From Armatimonadota bacterium (GTDB lineage Bacteria > Armatimonadota > Zipacnadia > Zipacnadales > FEN-943): DNA of 8,569 nt. The stretch lies in NCBI GenBank assembly GCA_026419655.1, contig JANZZA010000707.1, forward strand, positions 1 to 8,569, written 5' to 3'. Under the pieces are notes generated by a model that was not told the DNA's origin, searched no databases, and worked only from the letters and a program-made list of their open reading frames with translations. The translations under genes were made by a program, and so were the position numbers. Positions 1 through 5,209 of the stretch are shown here, piece after piece (the first letter of the stretch is position 1; every line of letters begins with the position of its first letter).

Positions 1-179
1 GCGTGTGGCCGCTCGTAGTCCAGCGCAAAAACCGTCTTGCAGTCGCCCCAGGTGTTGTTCACCCAGCCGTCAGCCAGGCCGTCACGCTCCGGCGGCTCGA
101 AGCCCGGATTGCGCAAGAGGTTCTGGGCAAAGCACTGACCCACGAGTAGTGCCCCAGCGGCCATTAGCAGGAGCCTCAC
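1..179 (-). CDS. Secreted protein with CBM_4_9-like N-terminus (3' end outside window)
   Basis: About 59 codons are visible, and the gene runs off the left edge. It begins with GTG at 179-177, after tandem purine-rich Shine-Dalgarno sequence on the minus strand (GGAGG copies ending 8 and 4 nt before the start). The protein opens with a signal peptide: an Arg at residue 2, a hydrophobic core LLLMAAGALLVG, and a likely signal peptidase I site after CFA. The mature part begins QNLLRNPGFE and continues GLADGWVNNTWGD. An N(L/I)LxNPGFE motif just after the signal peptide is typical of the first strand of CBM_4_9-like beta-sandwich domains in exported carbohydrate-active or surface proteins. It starts 21 nt after the stop of the URO-D-like gene, so co-transcription is likely. 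Enzyme class and full length cannot be told from this fragment. An ATG at residue 6 is a weaker start because it would remove the basic n-region. Confidence 0.72.
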   Translation of the reverse strand, partial: MRLLLMAAGALLVGQCFAQNLLRNPGFEPPERDGLADGWVNNTWGDCKTVFALDYERPH

Positions 180-200
180 TCAGCCTCCCTCCCCGACGCC

Positions 201-1421
201 CTATGCAAACTTTTCCGCAAGCTCTATAGCGGTCCGCGCCCACTCTCGAAGTCTTTCTGGGTGGCCTCCAAGCGTCTCAATTTCACGCAGTACCACTTGA
301 TAGTAATACCCTGTCAGTTTCCCGAGCCCAACCTCAAGATGGCTCTTTATTGAACCAATATCGCTTGCGTGAACCACAGCGGCTGCGGGCTGCCTCCACA
401 TGATGGTATAGCGGCGACCGCATGCTTCTATTACTTTGTCCAGGTCCGTCCATGCCGAGCACACGAATATTCGCAGGTTCGGTATCCGCAGCACCGCCGC
501 GATTTTCTGTGTCAAGTCCTCACAGCACCCGTACTGCACCGCCCCATACTGCTGCAGCAGGGGTATCTGGTAGTTGAGCAAGAATTCCTCGGTCATCGCA
601 GGCGAGACGACCTGGAATTCCTGACTGTTAGCGCTGACCCAGAGGTTATGCAGTCCTACCCTCCCGCCGACCTGTTCACCCACAGGCTCACTACAATACA
701 TCGGCAGATGATGGTTAGTAGTTAACATTCCGCTGGACTCTGCCGCCCGCATGGCAGCGAGACAACCTTCCATTAACTTTGCCATCGCTCTGTGCACAAC
801 GTGCGGTTGGAAGGCAAGGTCTTCCAACATTCCTTCCATGCCGCGGAGCTGGACGAGATAATAGTTCAGGTCGGGTCCTAGCGGCGGCTCGCACGTCACC
901 CGCACTTCCATTGCCTGCCCCAGTAAATCCTGCATGCGCTCAACAGCAACTTCCGTTTTACGAACATTATACGAAAAACTGGGTACAGTTATGCAATCGT
1001 AGTCTCCTGGGCCTTGGACAGGATGCTCGTAGCGGAAGCCGCCGTCTTCGGTGCCCTCGAGCAGGTGGCCAGTTCTGAGGCCCCAGACATGTTCGCTCTC
1101 GCAGTCCCAAACCGCCGGCACCGGCCACCACGGCTCAAAGATATGGTCATCGCCCACCCAATCCTTGTACAGGTGCTGGCGGAGGACGTACTCGACGCTG
1201 CGGCAAAACTCGTCCTCGCACTCCAGGGCACTGGGCGGAAGGATCTCGCGCCAGGCGCCTGCTGGCCGGCACCAGACTGGCGCCCGGTCTCCCTTGCGCC
1301 GCTCGTTGGCCGCGCGCCATCGCGCCCGCCGCGCCTCGTACTCATCGCTGCATGACAGCTCGACGCAGCGACGGGCCAGGTCCCTAACGAGATTTACGTC
1401 CTTGCGAGGCCACGCAGACAT
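201..1421 (-). CDS. Uroporphyrinogen decarboxylase (URO-D)/MtaA-like family protein, 406 aa
   Basis: The C-terminal half fits URO-D/MtaA-like TIM-barrel proteins. A YGCCEDLT motif lies at residues 297-304, followed by an IPNLRIFVCSAWTDLDKVIEACG segment split over about 313-335 and a WRQPAAAVVHA strand at about 342-352. An acidic, Trp-rich stretch (FEPWWPVPAVWD) lies at about 95-106. The family includes haem-pathway decarboxylases and cobalamin-dependent methyltransferases; divergent members like this are mostly uncharacterised, so the substrate is unknown. Cys299 and Cys300 could contribute to a metal site, by analogy with the Zn-dependent MtaA methyltransferases (inference). ATG at 1421 is preferred because GGAGG (1433-1429) lies 7 nt upstream. 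A longer reading from TTG at 1550 overlaps the previous gene's stop, lacks a good ribosome binding site and adds 43 residues of unlikely sequence. No signal peptide is seen, so it should be cytoplasmic. It sits between the DUF2284 gene and a secreted protein gene. Confidence 0.82.
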   Translation of the reverse strand: MSAWPRKDVNLVRDLARRCVELSCSDEYEARRARWRAANERRKGDRAPVWCRPAGAWREILPPSALECEDEFCRSVEYVLRQHLYKDWVGDDHIFEPWWPVPAVWDCESEHVWGLRTGHLLEGTEDGGFRYEHPVQGPGDYDCITVPSFSYNVRKTEVAVERMQDLLGQAMEVRVTCEPPLGPDLNYYLVQLRGMEGMLEDLAFQPHVVHRAMAKLMEGCLAAMRAAESSGMLTTNHHLPMYCSEPVGEQVGGRVGLHNLWVSANSQEFQVVSPAMTEEFLLNYQIPLLQQYGAVQYGCCEDLTQKIAAVLRIPNLRIFVCSAWTDLDKVIEACGRRYTIMWRQPAAAVVHASDIGSIKSHLEVGLGKLTGYYYQVVLREIETLGGHPERLREWARTAIELAEKFA

Positions 1422-1428
1422 CCCGGCC

Positions 1429-1433
1429 CCTCC
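1429..1433 (-). promoter_or_regulatory. Ribosome binding site that decides the start of the URO-D-like gene
   Basis: The minus strand reads GGAGG with a 7-nt gap before ATG at 1421. This supports the short form over the in-frame TTG at 1550, which has no comparable site. Confidence 0.7.
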
Positions 1434-1542
1434 GCGGATAAAGGTGTGCCGCCCCTTTTGCGCCTGGTCCCACCAGCTCTGGTTCCTCAGCCTGCCGGTT
1501 CTGCTGCCACGATGCGCCCTGCAGGAGCGTGTACGGGGTGAC

Positions 1543-2052
1543 TCAATCAATGAGCACCAGGCCGTAATAGTTCTGGTCGCAGTGATAATCCGTGACGACG
1601 TTTATCGGGAAGCCGTTAGCCCTGGCTGTCGCAAACACATCAATGCCACAGGCTTCCATCGCGGGGCGTGCCTGGTCGGGGTGAGTGCAGTCTTCAAGAT
1701 TGCACTGCCGGCACAGCCCGCACGGGCCAGCCCCAAAACCAAAGGCCTTGTAGTGGCCAGCCAGGAAAGCTTCGCGCTCAAGCGCCACGACGATTTTCTT
1801 TACGTCTGTTCCGGGCTTACAGTGCACGAGAATGGCCCGCTCATAGCAGTCGAGGATGGCGCGGGTCTGGTCGGGCGTTGGGGTATACGGCGGGCAGCAA
1901 AGGTTAGACCCATAGCCCCCGCAGCCGTACTGGCACTTCAGGCGCACCCAGGGCGCGGTGACCACCGACGCAGGCTCGATGAGCTTAGCGTGAAGGGCGC
2001 CCAGTTCTTTGGCATGTTGGAGTAAAGCCCTCAGGCCCTTGGAGGCAGGTAT
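1543..2052 (-). CDS. DUF2284 predicted metal-binding protein, about 169 aa; start codon non-canonical or uncertain
   Basis: The protein is Cys-rich in the DUF2284 pattern. It has WVRLKCQYGCGGYG, then LCCPPYTPTP, and later GPCGLCRQCNLEDC and a C-terminal DYHCDQNYYGLVLID. With the start placed at 2052, the Cys residues are 40, 44, 52, 53, 111, 114, 117, 122 and 135, enough to hold Fe-S or other metal centres. The family is annotated as predicted metal-binding and its reaction is not established. The only standard start in this frame after the nitrilase stop is GTG at 1965 (140 aa). However, coding-like sequence continues upstream: KELGALHAKLIEPASVV directly precedes VTAPWVRLKC, matching the N-terminal extension I recall for this family. 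The best-placed ribosome binding site (GGAGG, 2065-2061) points to ATA at 2052. So the start is a rare ATA, one of the nearby CTG codons, or an ATG lost by mutation or sequencing error. The TGA stop is at 1545-1543, and the next gene's start is 121 nt further on. Confidence 0.78.
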   Translation of the reverse strand: MPASKGLRALLQHAKELGALHAKLIEPASVVTAPWVRLKCQYGCGGYGSNLCCPPYTPTPDQTRAILDCYERAILVHCKPGTDVKKIVVALEREAFLAGHYKAFGFGAGPCGLCRQCNLEDCTHPDQARPAMEACGIDVFATARANGFPINVVTDYHCDQNYYGLVLID

Positions 2053-2060
2053 CCCTCTTC

Positions 2061-2065
2061 CCTCC
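2061..2065 (-). promoter_or_regulatory. Strong Shine-Dalgarno ahead of the ATA codon of the DUF2284 gene
   Basis: The minus strand reads GGGGAGGGAAGAGGG and then ATA (2052-2050). The GGAGG core lies 8 nt before the ATA, which is ideal spacing. No ATG, GTG or TTG lies near it in frame, which is why the start of this gene is in doubt. Confidence 0.5.
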
Positions 2066-2187
2066 CCTCGCCCTGACAGCGCAGGTCCAGATAGCGTCTT
2101 CTCGCAGACCTGGCCGCCGCGTCGAGAGCCCAGGCCTTTTCGGTACCCGTCTCGTGCTGCCCACGCCGCGCTGGCTAAAGAGCGCGT

Positions 2188-3306
2188 CTACGGCCGCCAG
2201 CCGACTCGCCGCAAGTCCAGTCGCGCGAAAACAACGGCCTCGCTTCTAACTACTGGAGCATCAGCCAATAAGCCCGTGCCGTCTCTAGTCCACGCCTTGG
2301 GGGCAACTACCTGCGTGCACCCCTCAAAGGGCACGTCAAGGAGCTTGCCCACAGCCATACAGGTTACGCCGTAGACGCCTAGCTCTTCCACCCGCGTCGC
2401 CAGTCCAGCAGCCCACCTATCTTGCTCGGCGACCGTCCACAATCCGGGATTCGCCGAGACCTGTATGAGCACCTGGGCTCCATCTTCCACCACCCTACGC
2501 GCTATGGCCGGGTCCCAGGCGTCCGCACAAACTATGCAGCCGATTCTCACGCCAGGTCGCTTGCTCCGGGCCAAGGTTTTGCGGTGGGTAGGGCAACAAC
2601 CAAGTCGCCGCAAGGGAACATCAAAGGTTCTGTAGCTTTCTGGTTTGCCAGCGGACAGATCCAGGCCCTGCGGCCCTTCCAGGTCAATGAGGTGAACCTT
2701 CCGGCCCAGGACATGCATCCGGCCTTCAGGCGAGAACAAACAACACGTGTTGAATACCTGTCCTGGCGCGTCGGGAAAGGTCATCGGCACCGAGCCGGCA
2801 ACTATGTAAACGTGGTATCTTTGCGCCGCTGCCTGGAAAGTTGTCTGATAAGCGCGGCGTATTCGCCCGGCTTTTAGCAGCAACAAGCCCCTCACAGGCC
2901 CTGCCTTCACCTCGCGGCTCAAACCTACCAGCTCCTCGGCATGGCGGACGACCAGCTTGCTGATGGCCTGCTCCACCGTCCTGGATTCCGCGCAGAGGAC
3001 GTAGCACTCACCCAGGCTCACCAGCGGCAGGCCAATGTCCTCAGGGAAGACCACCAGGTCAGGCTTGTAGCGCATTGCCTGCTCGACTCTGGTCATGATG
3101 TAGGCCGCATACTGCGCTTCGGTTGGGAAAAACCTCAGCCGTGCCTGGACAGCGGCCACCTTCAGCGACGGCCGGCAACACTCCCACCCCCGCCAGCAAC
3201 AACCGCCCTGCCCGAGCACGTTAGCCCAGCTCATCCCGACCGCCACCAGGGCACCTAATAACGGCGCAACCAGTGCCACTCGCCAGGCAAAGCACGAGCG
3301 TTTCAT
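2188..3306 (-). CDS. Exported carbon-nitrogen hydrolase (nitrilase superfamily), 372 aa
   Basis: Members of this superfamily hydrolyse or transfer non-peptide C-N bonds using a Glu-Lys-Cys triad. All three residues are visible: Glu89 in LVVFPEDIG, Lys203 in GRKVHLIDLEGPQG, and Cys260 in IGCIVCADAWDP. The domain starts near LKVAAVQARL (about 48-57), where the typical first strand lies, and ends near the C-terminus. Ahead of it is a signal peptide (MKRSCFAWRV, then LVAPLLGALVAVG, with a likely cut after SWA at about 28), so the enzyme is probably exported or membrane-tethered. A short Cys-rich stretch (GGCCWRGWECC) follows the signal. Only one hydrophobic segment exists, so it is not Lnt. ATG at 3306 is chosen because AGGTG lies 6 nt upstream; GTG 3315 and ATG 3312 are in frame but poorly spaced. 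It is the first gene of the leftward cluster. The amide or nitrile substrate is unknown. Confidence 0.85.
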   Translation of the reverse strand: MKRSCFAWRVALVAPLLGALVAVGMSWANVLGQGGCCWRGWECCRPSLKVAAVQARLRFFPTEAQYAAYIMTRVEQAMRYKPDLVVFPEDIGLPLVSLGECYVLCAESRTVEQAISKLVVRHAEELVGLSREVKAGPVRGLLLLKAGRIRRAYQTTFQAAAQRYHVYIVAGSVPMTFPDAPGQVFNTCCLFSPEGRMHVLGRKVHLIDLEGPQGLDLSAGKPESYRTFDVPLRRLGCCPTHRKTLARSKRPGVRIGCIVCADAWDPAIARRVVEDGAQVLIQVSANPGLWTVAEQDRWAAGLATRVEELGVYGVTCMAVGKLLDVPFEGCTQVVAPKAWTRDGTGLLADAPVVRSEAVVFARLDLRRVGWRP

Positions 3307-3356
3307 CGTCATCACCTGCGCCTGGAACTCTCCTCGCCGCTCCGCCCTCGTGGACT

Positions 3357-3385
3357 ATATTACCCCAGCCGCGAGCTCGCGTCAG
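3357..3385 (-). promoter_or_regulatory. Putative sigma-70-type promoter of the leftward cluster
   Basis: On the minus strand CTGACG (3385-3380) is followed by a 17-nt spacer and TAATAT (3362-3357). Each hexamer matches the consensus at 4 of 6 positions, and the spacing is optimal. A TATAGT shifted by two bases is an alternative -10. The start of transcription would be near 3350, giving a leader of roughly 45 nt before the nitrilase ATG. This call rests on sequence pattern only. Confidence 0.45.
3370..3381. promoter_or_regulatory. 12-bp perfect palindrome in the promoter spacer (candidate operator)
   Basis: CGCGAGCTCGCG is fully self-complementary. It fills most of the spacer between the proposed -35 and -10 of the leftward cluster, where a bound repressor would block RNA polymerase. 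In GC-rich DNA a 12-bp palindrome can occur by chance, and no second copy was seen. Confidence 0.3.
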
Positions 3386-3532
3386 CTACGGGGGAGTATC
3401 CAGTTTACTCAGGATTTTGTTTCAGGCAGAAAACAGTAAGGCCCTGAGAATCACCCCGGTGGTCCGCACCAGAACCCGTGTTGACGCATAAAGGGCCACA
3501 AAAGTGTATGAAGTTATGTGTCCCATCCTTTA

Positions 3533-3553
3533 CCTCGGAGCGTACCTCCGAGG
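3533..3553. repeat. Inverted repeat, 8-bp stem with 5-nt loop
   Basis: CCTCGGAG (3533-3540) and CTCCGAGG (3546-3553) are perfectly complementary around the loop CGTAC. No T-run follows on either strand, so it is not an ordinary intrinsic terminator. It could be a protein-binding site or part of a structured leader. Confidence 0.5.
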
Positions 3554-3595
3554 CGCTGCAGAAACTTTTCCAACAGTATCCCGAGAAAACCGAAT

Positions 3596-3657
3596 ACTCC
3601 CCAGCTACGGTCAGGCCCTGGGCAGTATGCCGTTTTGTCTGTAAAGAGCTGGGGAGT
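3596..3657. repeat. 11-bp perfect inverted repeat enclosing 40 nt
   Basis: ACTCCCCAGCT (3596-3606) pairs perfectly with AGCTGGGGAGT (3647-3657). Inside it ACGG (3607-3610) can pair with CCGT (3630-3633), extending the structure. The left arm can also pair with GGGGAGTAT at 3391-3399, and the right arm with ACTCCCC at 3700-3706, so alternative folds are possible. Confidence 0.5.
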
Positions 3658-3683
3658 GGGGTGTGGCCCTGGTGGTTGACCGA

Positions 3684-3706
3684 GGGGAGCTAACCGGGGA
3701 CTCCCC
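3684..3706. repeat. Inverted repeat, 6-bp stem with 11-nt loop
   Basis: GGGGAG (3684-3689) pairs with CTCCCC (3701-3706). The right arm is also complementary to the right arm of the 3596-3657 repeat, so the two hairpins compete. No T-run follows. Confidence 0.35.
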
Positions 3707-4112
3707 AACGCAAGACATGTCAAAGAACTGCTGGAGATGAGTCTGGCAGAAAGGATGACCTCGCTCTGTGCCGCTGCCCGTCTTAATAGTGGTGTACTCC
3801 CAGGAGGTCAGTATAACGGAAAAGATGGACTGGTTTCGAGAGCAAGTTGGGGCGGGAAGCTAAGCCGTTGAGGGCAGGGGGCTTTGAGGAGGGTACTGCA
3901 GAGCACGCCCGAGCAGGAGCGTTGTGCGGGGCTGGGCGTCAGGGAGCGCTACTAACGCAGCCCGCAGCGGCGGGGGCATTGCAACGGCCACTGCGAGCGA
4001 AATACGTACACGACCGTGGGAGAGGTGCGGTTACAGGCGCCCTGGGGTGCGGGGATTGGGGCAGAGGTACAAGTAGGCGGTGTCTGCTTGCCAGCAGCGG
4101 CGGAGGCACGTT

Positions 4113-4499
4113 TTGGGCGGCAAAGGCCAAGAGCTATCCCCTACCCGGGGGCATGAGCGGGCAGGCCAGCGCCCAGCTCTCGTTGTCTCGGTAGACCCTT
4201 TCAGCCACGGCCCGGCTGGGCTGGTTGTTGTTGCGCCAGTCACCACTCGGGACGGGAGCATTCCTGTGCATGTACGCGTAGCACCGTCAGAAGGCGGGCT
4301 CAGTCAGCGGTCAGTCGTTTTGTTCGACCATCTTAGCTCAGTAGCGAAGGAACGGTTGATCCGGCTGGGAACGCTCTCGGCCGGGACATTGGCAGGAGTA
4401 GAAGACAGACTGCGGGGCCTGCTACGGTTGCAGAAAGTCTCGCCAGGTTACCTAGATTACTTGCGCGTGGTGAGCCTCAACCGCGTGGGCTCGCTTTAA
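4113..4499 (+). CDS. MazF/PemK-like endoribonuclease toxin, orphan, possibly damaged N-terminus
   Basis: The core follows the MazF pattern: SPTRGHERAGQRPALVVS, then AGLVVVAPVTTRDGSIPVHV, then SVVLFDHLSSVAKERL and RLGTLSAGTL, ending in an amphipathic helix. MazF toxins cleave mRNA in the cytoplasm. The two catalytic positions known in B. subtilis MazF (Arg25 and Thr48) have likely counterparts at Arg20 and Thr44. The usual first strand (RGxVxWVxL) is missing in this frame. A GTFWAAK segment resembling it lies in the +1-displaced frame at about 4107-4127, which suggests a small indel. A usual Gln after the Asp of the DQ motif is His here. TTG at 4113 is chosen because GGAGG (4102-4106) lies 6 nt upstream; an in-frame ATG at 4080 would add 11 residues. 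About 20 unrelated residues follow the normal end. No antitoxin is recognisable next to it. It may be functional, decaying, or repaired by frameshifting. Confidence 0.68.
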   Translation: MGGKGQELSPTRGHERAGQRPALVVSVDPFSHGPAGLVVVAPVTTRDGSIPVHVRVAPSEGGLSQRSVVLFDHLSSVAKERLIRLGTLSAGTLAGVEDRLRGLLRLQKVSPGYLDYLRVVSLNRVGSL

Positions 4500-4544
4500 T
4501 GGCGATAAGAAGCTTTCAGACCGCTAATTTCCAATGTAGTGCGC

Positions 4545-4782
4545 ATGGGCTGTGGGAAACAGTGGGACTTATTGGACCAGTACAGAGAACCGTCGTCCTA
4601 ATTACGAATAGAAGTCTATCACGAGGAAAAAGGCGAACCAGTCCCCTAGGTAGGGAGTTAGATGGGAAGGTTTTGGGGCCTTCTACGCCTATGATGGAAA
4701 GAAACTTTGGCCGTGGTCGTCCTTTATTGCCGAGTCCAACCGTCGGTTTGCTCAATTCTCCCTCGTGCTTGCTCTATCCTAA
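4545..4782 (+). pseudogene. Possible frameshifted coding remnant, family unknown
   Basis: Two short open segments in different frames read like protein rather than random translation. One begins at ATG 4545 (MGCGKQWDLLDQYREPSS), meets a TAA at 4599, and resumes as LRIEVYHEEKGEPVP up to a TAG at 4647. The other spans 4654-4782 and includes WEGFGAFYAYDGKKLWPWSS and AESNRRFAQFSLVLALS before a TAA. Joining them needs one stop correction and one frameshift. I recognise no family. The call rests only on residue composition, so it could easily be chance. Confidence 0.18.
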
Positions 4783-5079
4783 CCAACATCGCTGAGGGTG
4801 CTTCCGTGCGTCCTCAAGTGCTATTGCAACTAAGCCGATGCAGCGGGCTCAATGCTATTTGGCGCCCAGTAAAGTCTACGCTACTGTGGTCGAGCTGGGC
4901 AGGGCAGGAATCCGCGGCTGTGAAAGTAATTTGAGGATGCTCGGTCCTGGTAAGATGCACATGTCTTCTCTCCAGCCAGACAGTTAGCTACAGTTACGTG
5001 GGTGAACCATTGCAGCAAACGAAACTGCCAGAAAAGATTACGATGGAGTTGGCCAATGCTGGCCTCAGGGGTGCTTGCC

Positions 5080-5119
5080 AGTACTGTACTAAGCCTGGGG
5101 TTCTCGTCCTATCCCCGGG
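5080..5119. repeat. Short palindrome and hairpin about 90-130 bp before cas6
   Basis: AGTAC-T-GTACT (5080-5090) is a perfect inverted repeat with a one-base centre. It is followed at once by CCTGGGG (5094-5100), which can pair with CCCCGGG (5113-5119) with one G-U pair and a 12-nt loop. No T-run follows, so this is not a clear terminator. It could be an operator or leader structure for the cas operon, but elements this small also arise by chance. Confidence 0.25.
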
Positions 5120-5209
5120 ATTCGGTCATCGCCTGAGGAGAAGGAGCGAACAGCCACACGCGGAATTCCAGGTAGGGACAGAAAATTACCTGCCGGCGGG
5201 GGAGAGGGC

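Larger units (their letters stand above)
3386..4112. other. Divergent intergenic region with hairpins; no convincing gene
   Basis: About 730 bp separate the leftward cluster from the rightward MazF-like gene. Short open frames exist, such as a 62-codon frame from ATG 3505 (MKLCVPSFTSERTSEAL...), but none has a recognisable domain or a good ribosome binding site. A strong AGGAGGT occurs near 3802-3808 but is followed only by a short frame with no nearby canonical start. The notable content is a set of inverted repeats, listed separately. No antitoxin gene is recognisable upstream of the toxin. Confidence 0.5.
4500..5209. other. Intergenic region before cas6; no recognisable gene
   Basis: About 710 bp contain no frame I can assign to a family. 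The DNA is visibly less GC-rich than the cas genes: 26 of 60 bases are G or C at 4561-4620, against 39 of 60 at 8041-8100. I looked for repeats of 28-37 nt with regular spacing and saw none, so no CRISPR array lies here. No promoter close to consensus was found ahead of cas6. Small palindromes near 5080-5119 and a possible coding remnant at 4545-4782 are noted separately. Confidence 0.5.

Noticed and set aside
5..229. 74-codon plus-strand open frame at the left end
   Set aside because: It is antisense to the secreted NPGFE protein, whose signal peptide and ribosome binding site make the minus-strand reading far more convincing.
1422..1550. 43-residue N-terminal extension of the URO-D-like protein from TTG 1550
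   Set aside because: There is no Shine-Dalgarno and the residues look unlike protein; ATG 1421 has GGAGG at 7 nt.
1051..2025. 324-codon plus-strand open frame
   Set aside because: It lies antisense to the URO-D-like and DUF2284 genes, is rich in Arg/Ser/Pro and matches no family; it is a shadow of GC-rich coding DNA.
3847..4194. 115-codon plus-strand open frame, considered as a MazE-type antitoxin
   Set aside because: The sequence is low-complexity Ala/Gly/Arg with no ribbon-helix-helix or AbrB pattern; only its end (GTFWAAK) is of note, as a possible displaced part of the MazF-like gene.
3386..5209. CRISPR array or leader near cas6
   Set aside because: No repeated unit of CRISPR length was found on reading the region; the short repeated words are 7-11 nt and irregularly spaced.
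3386..5209. tRNA, tmRNA, RNase P RNA or a known riboswitch in the intergenic DNA
   Set aside because: No T-loop (GGTTCGANTCC-like), RNase P or cobalamin-box motif was recognised; a covariance search would be needed to exclude diverged RNAs.
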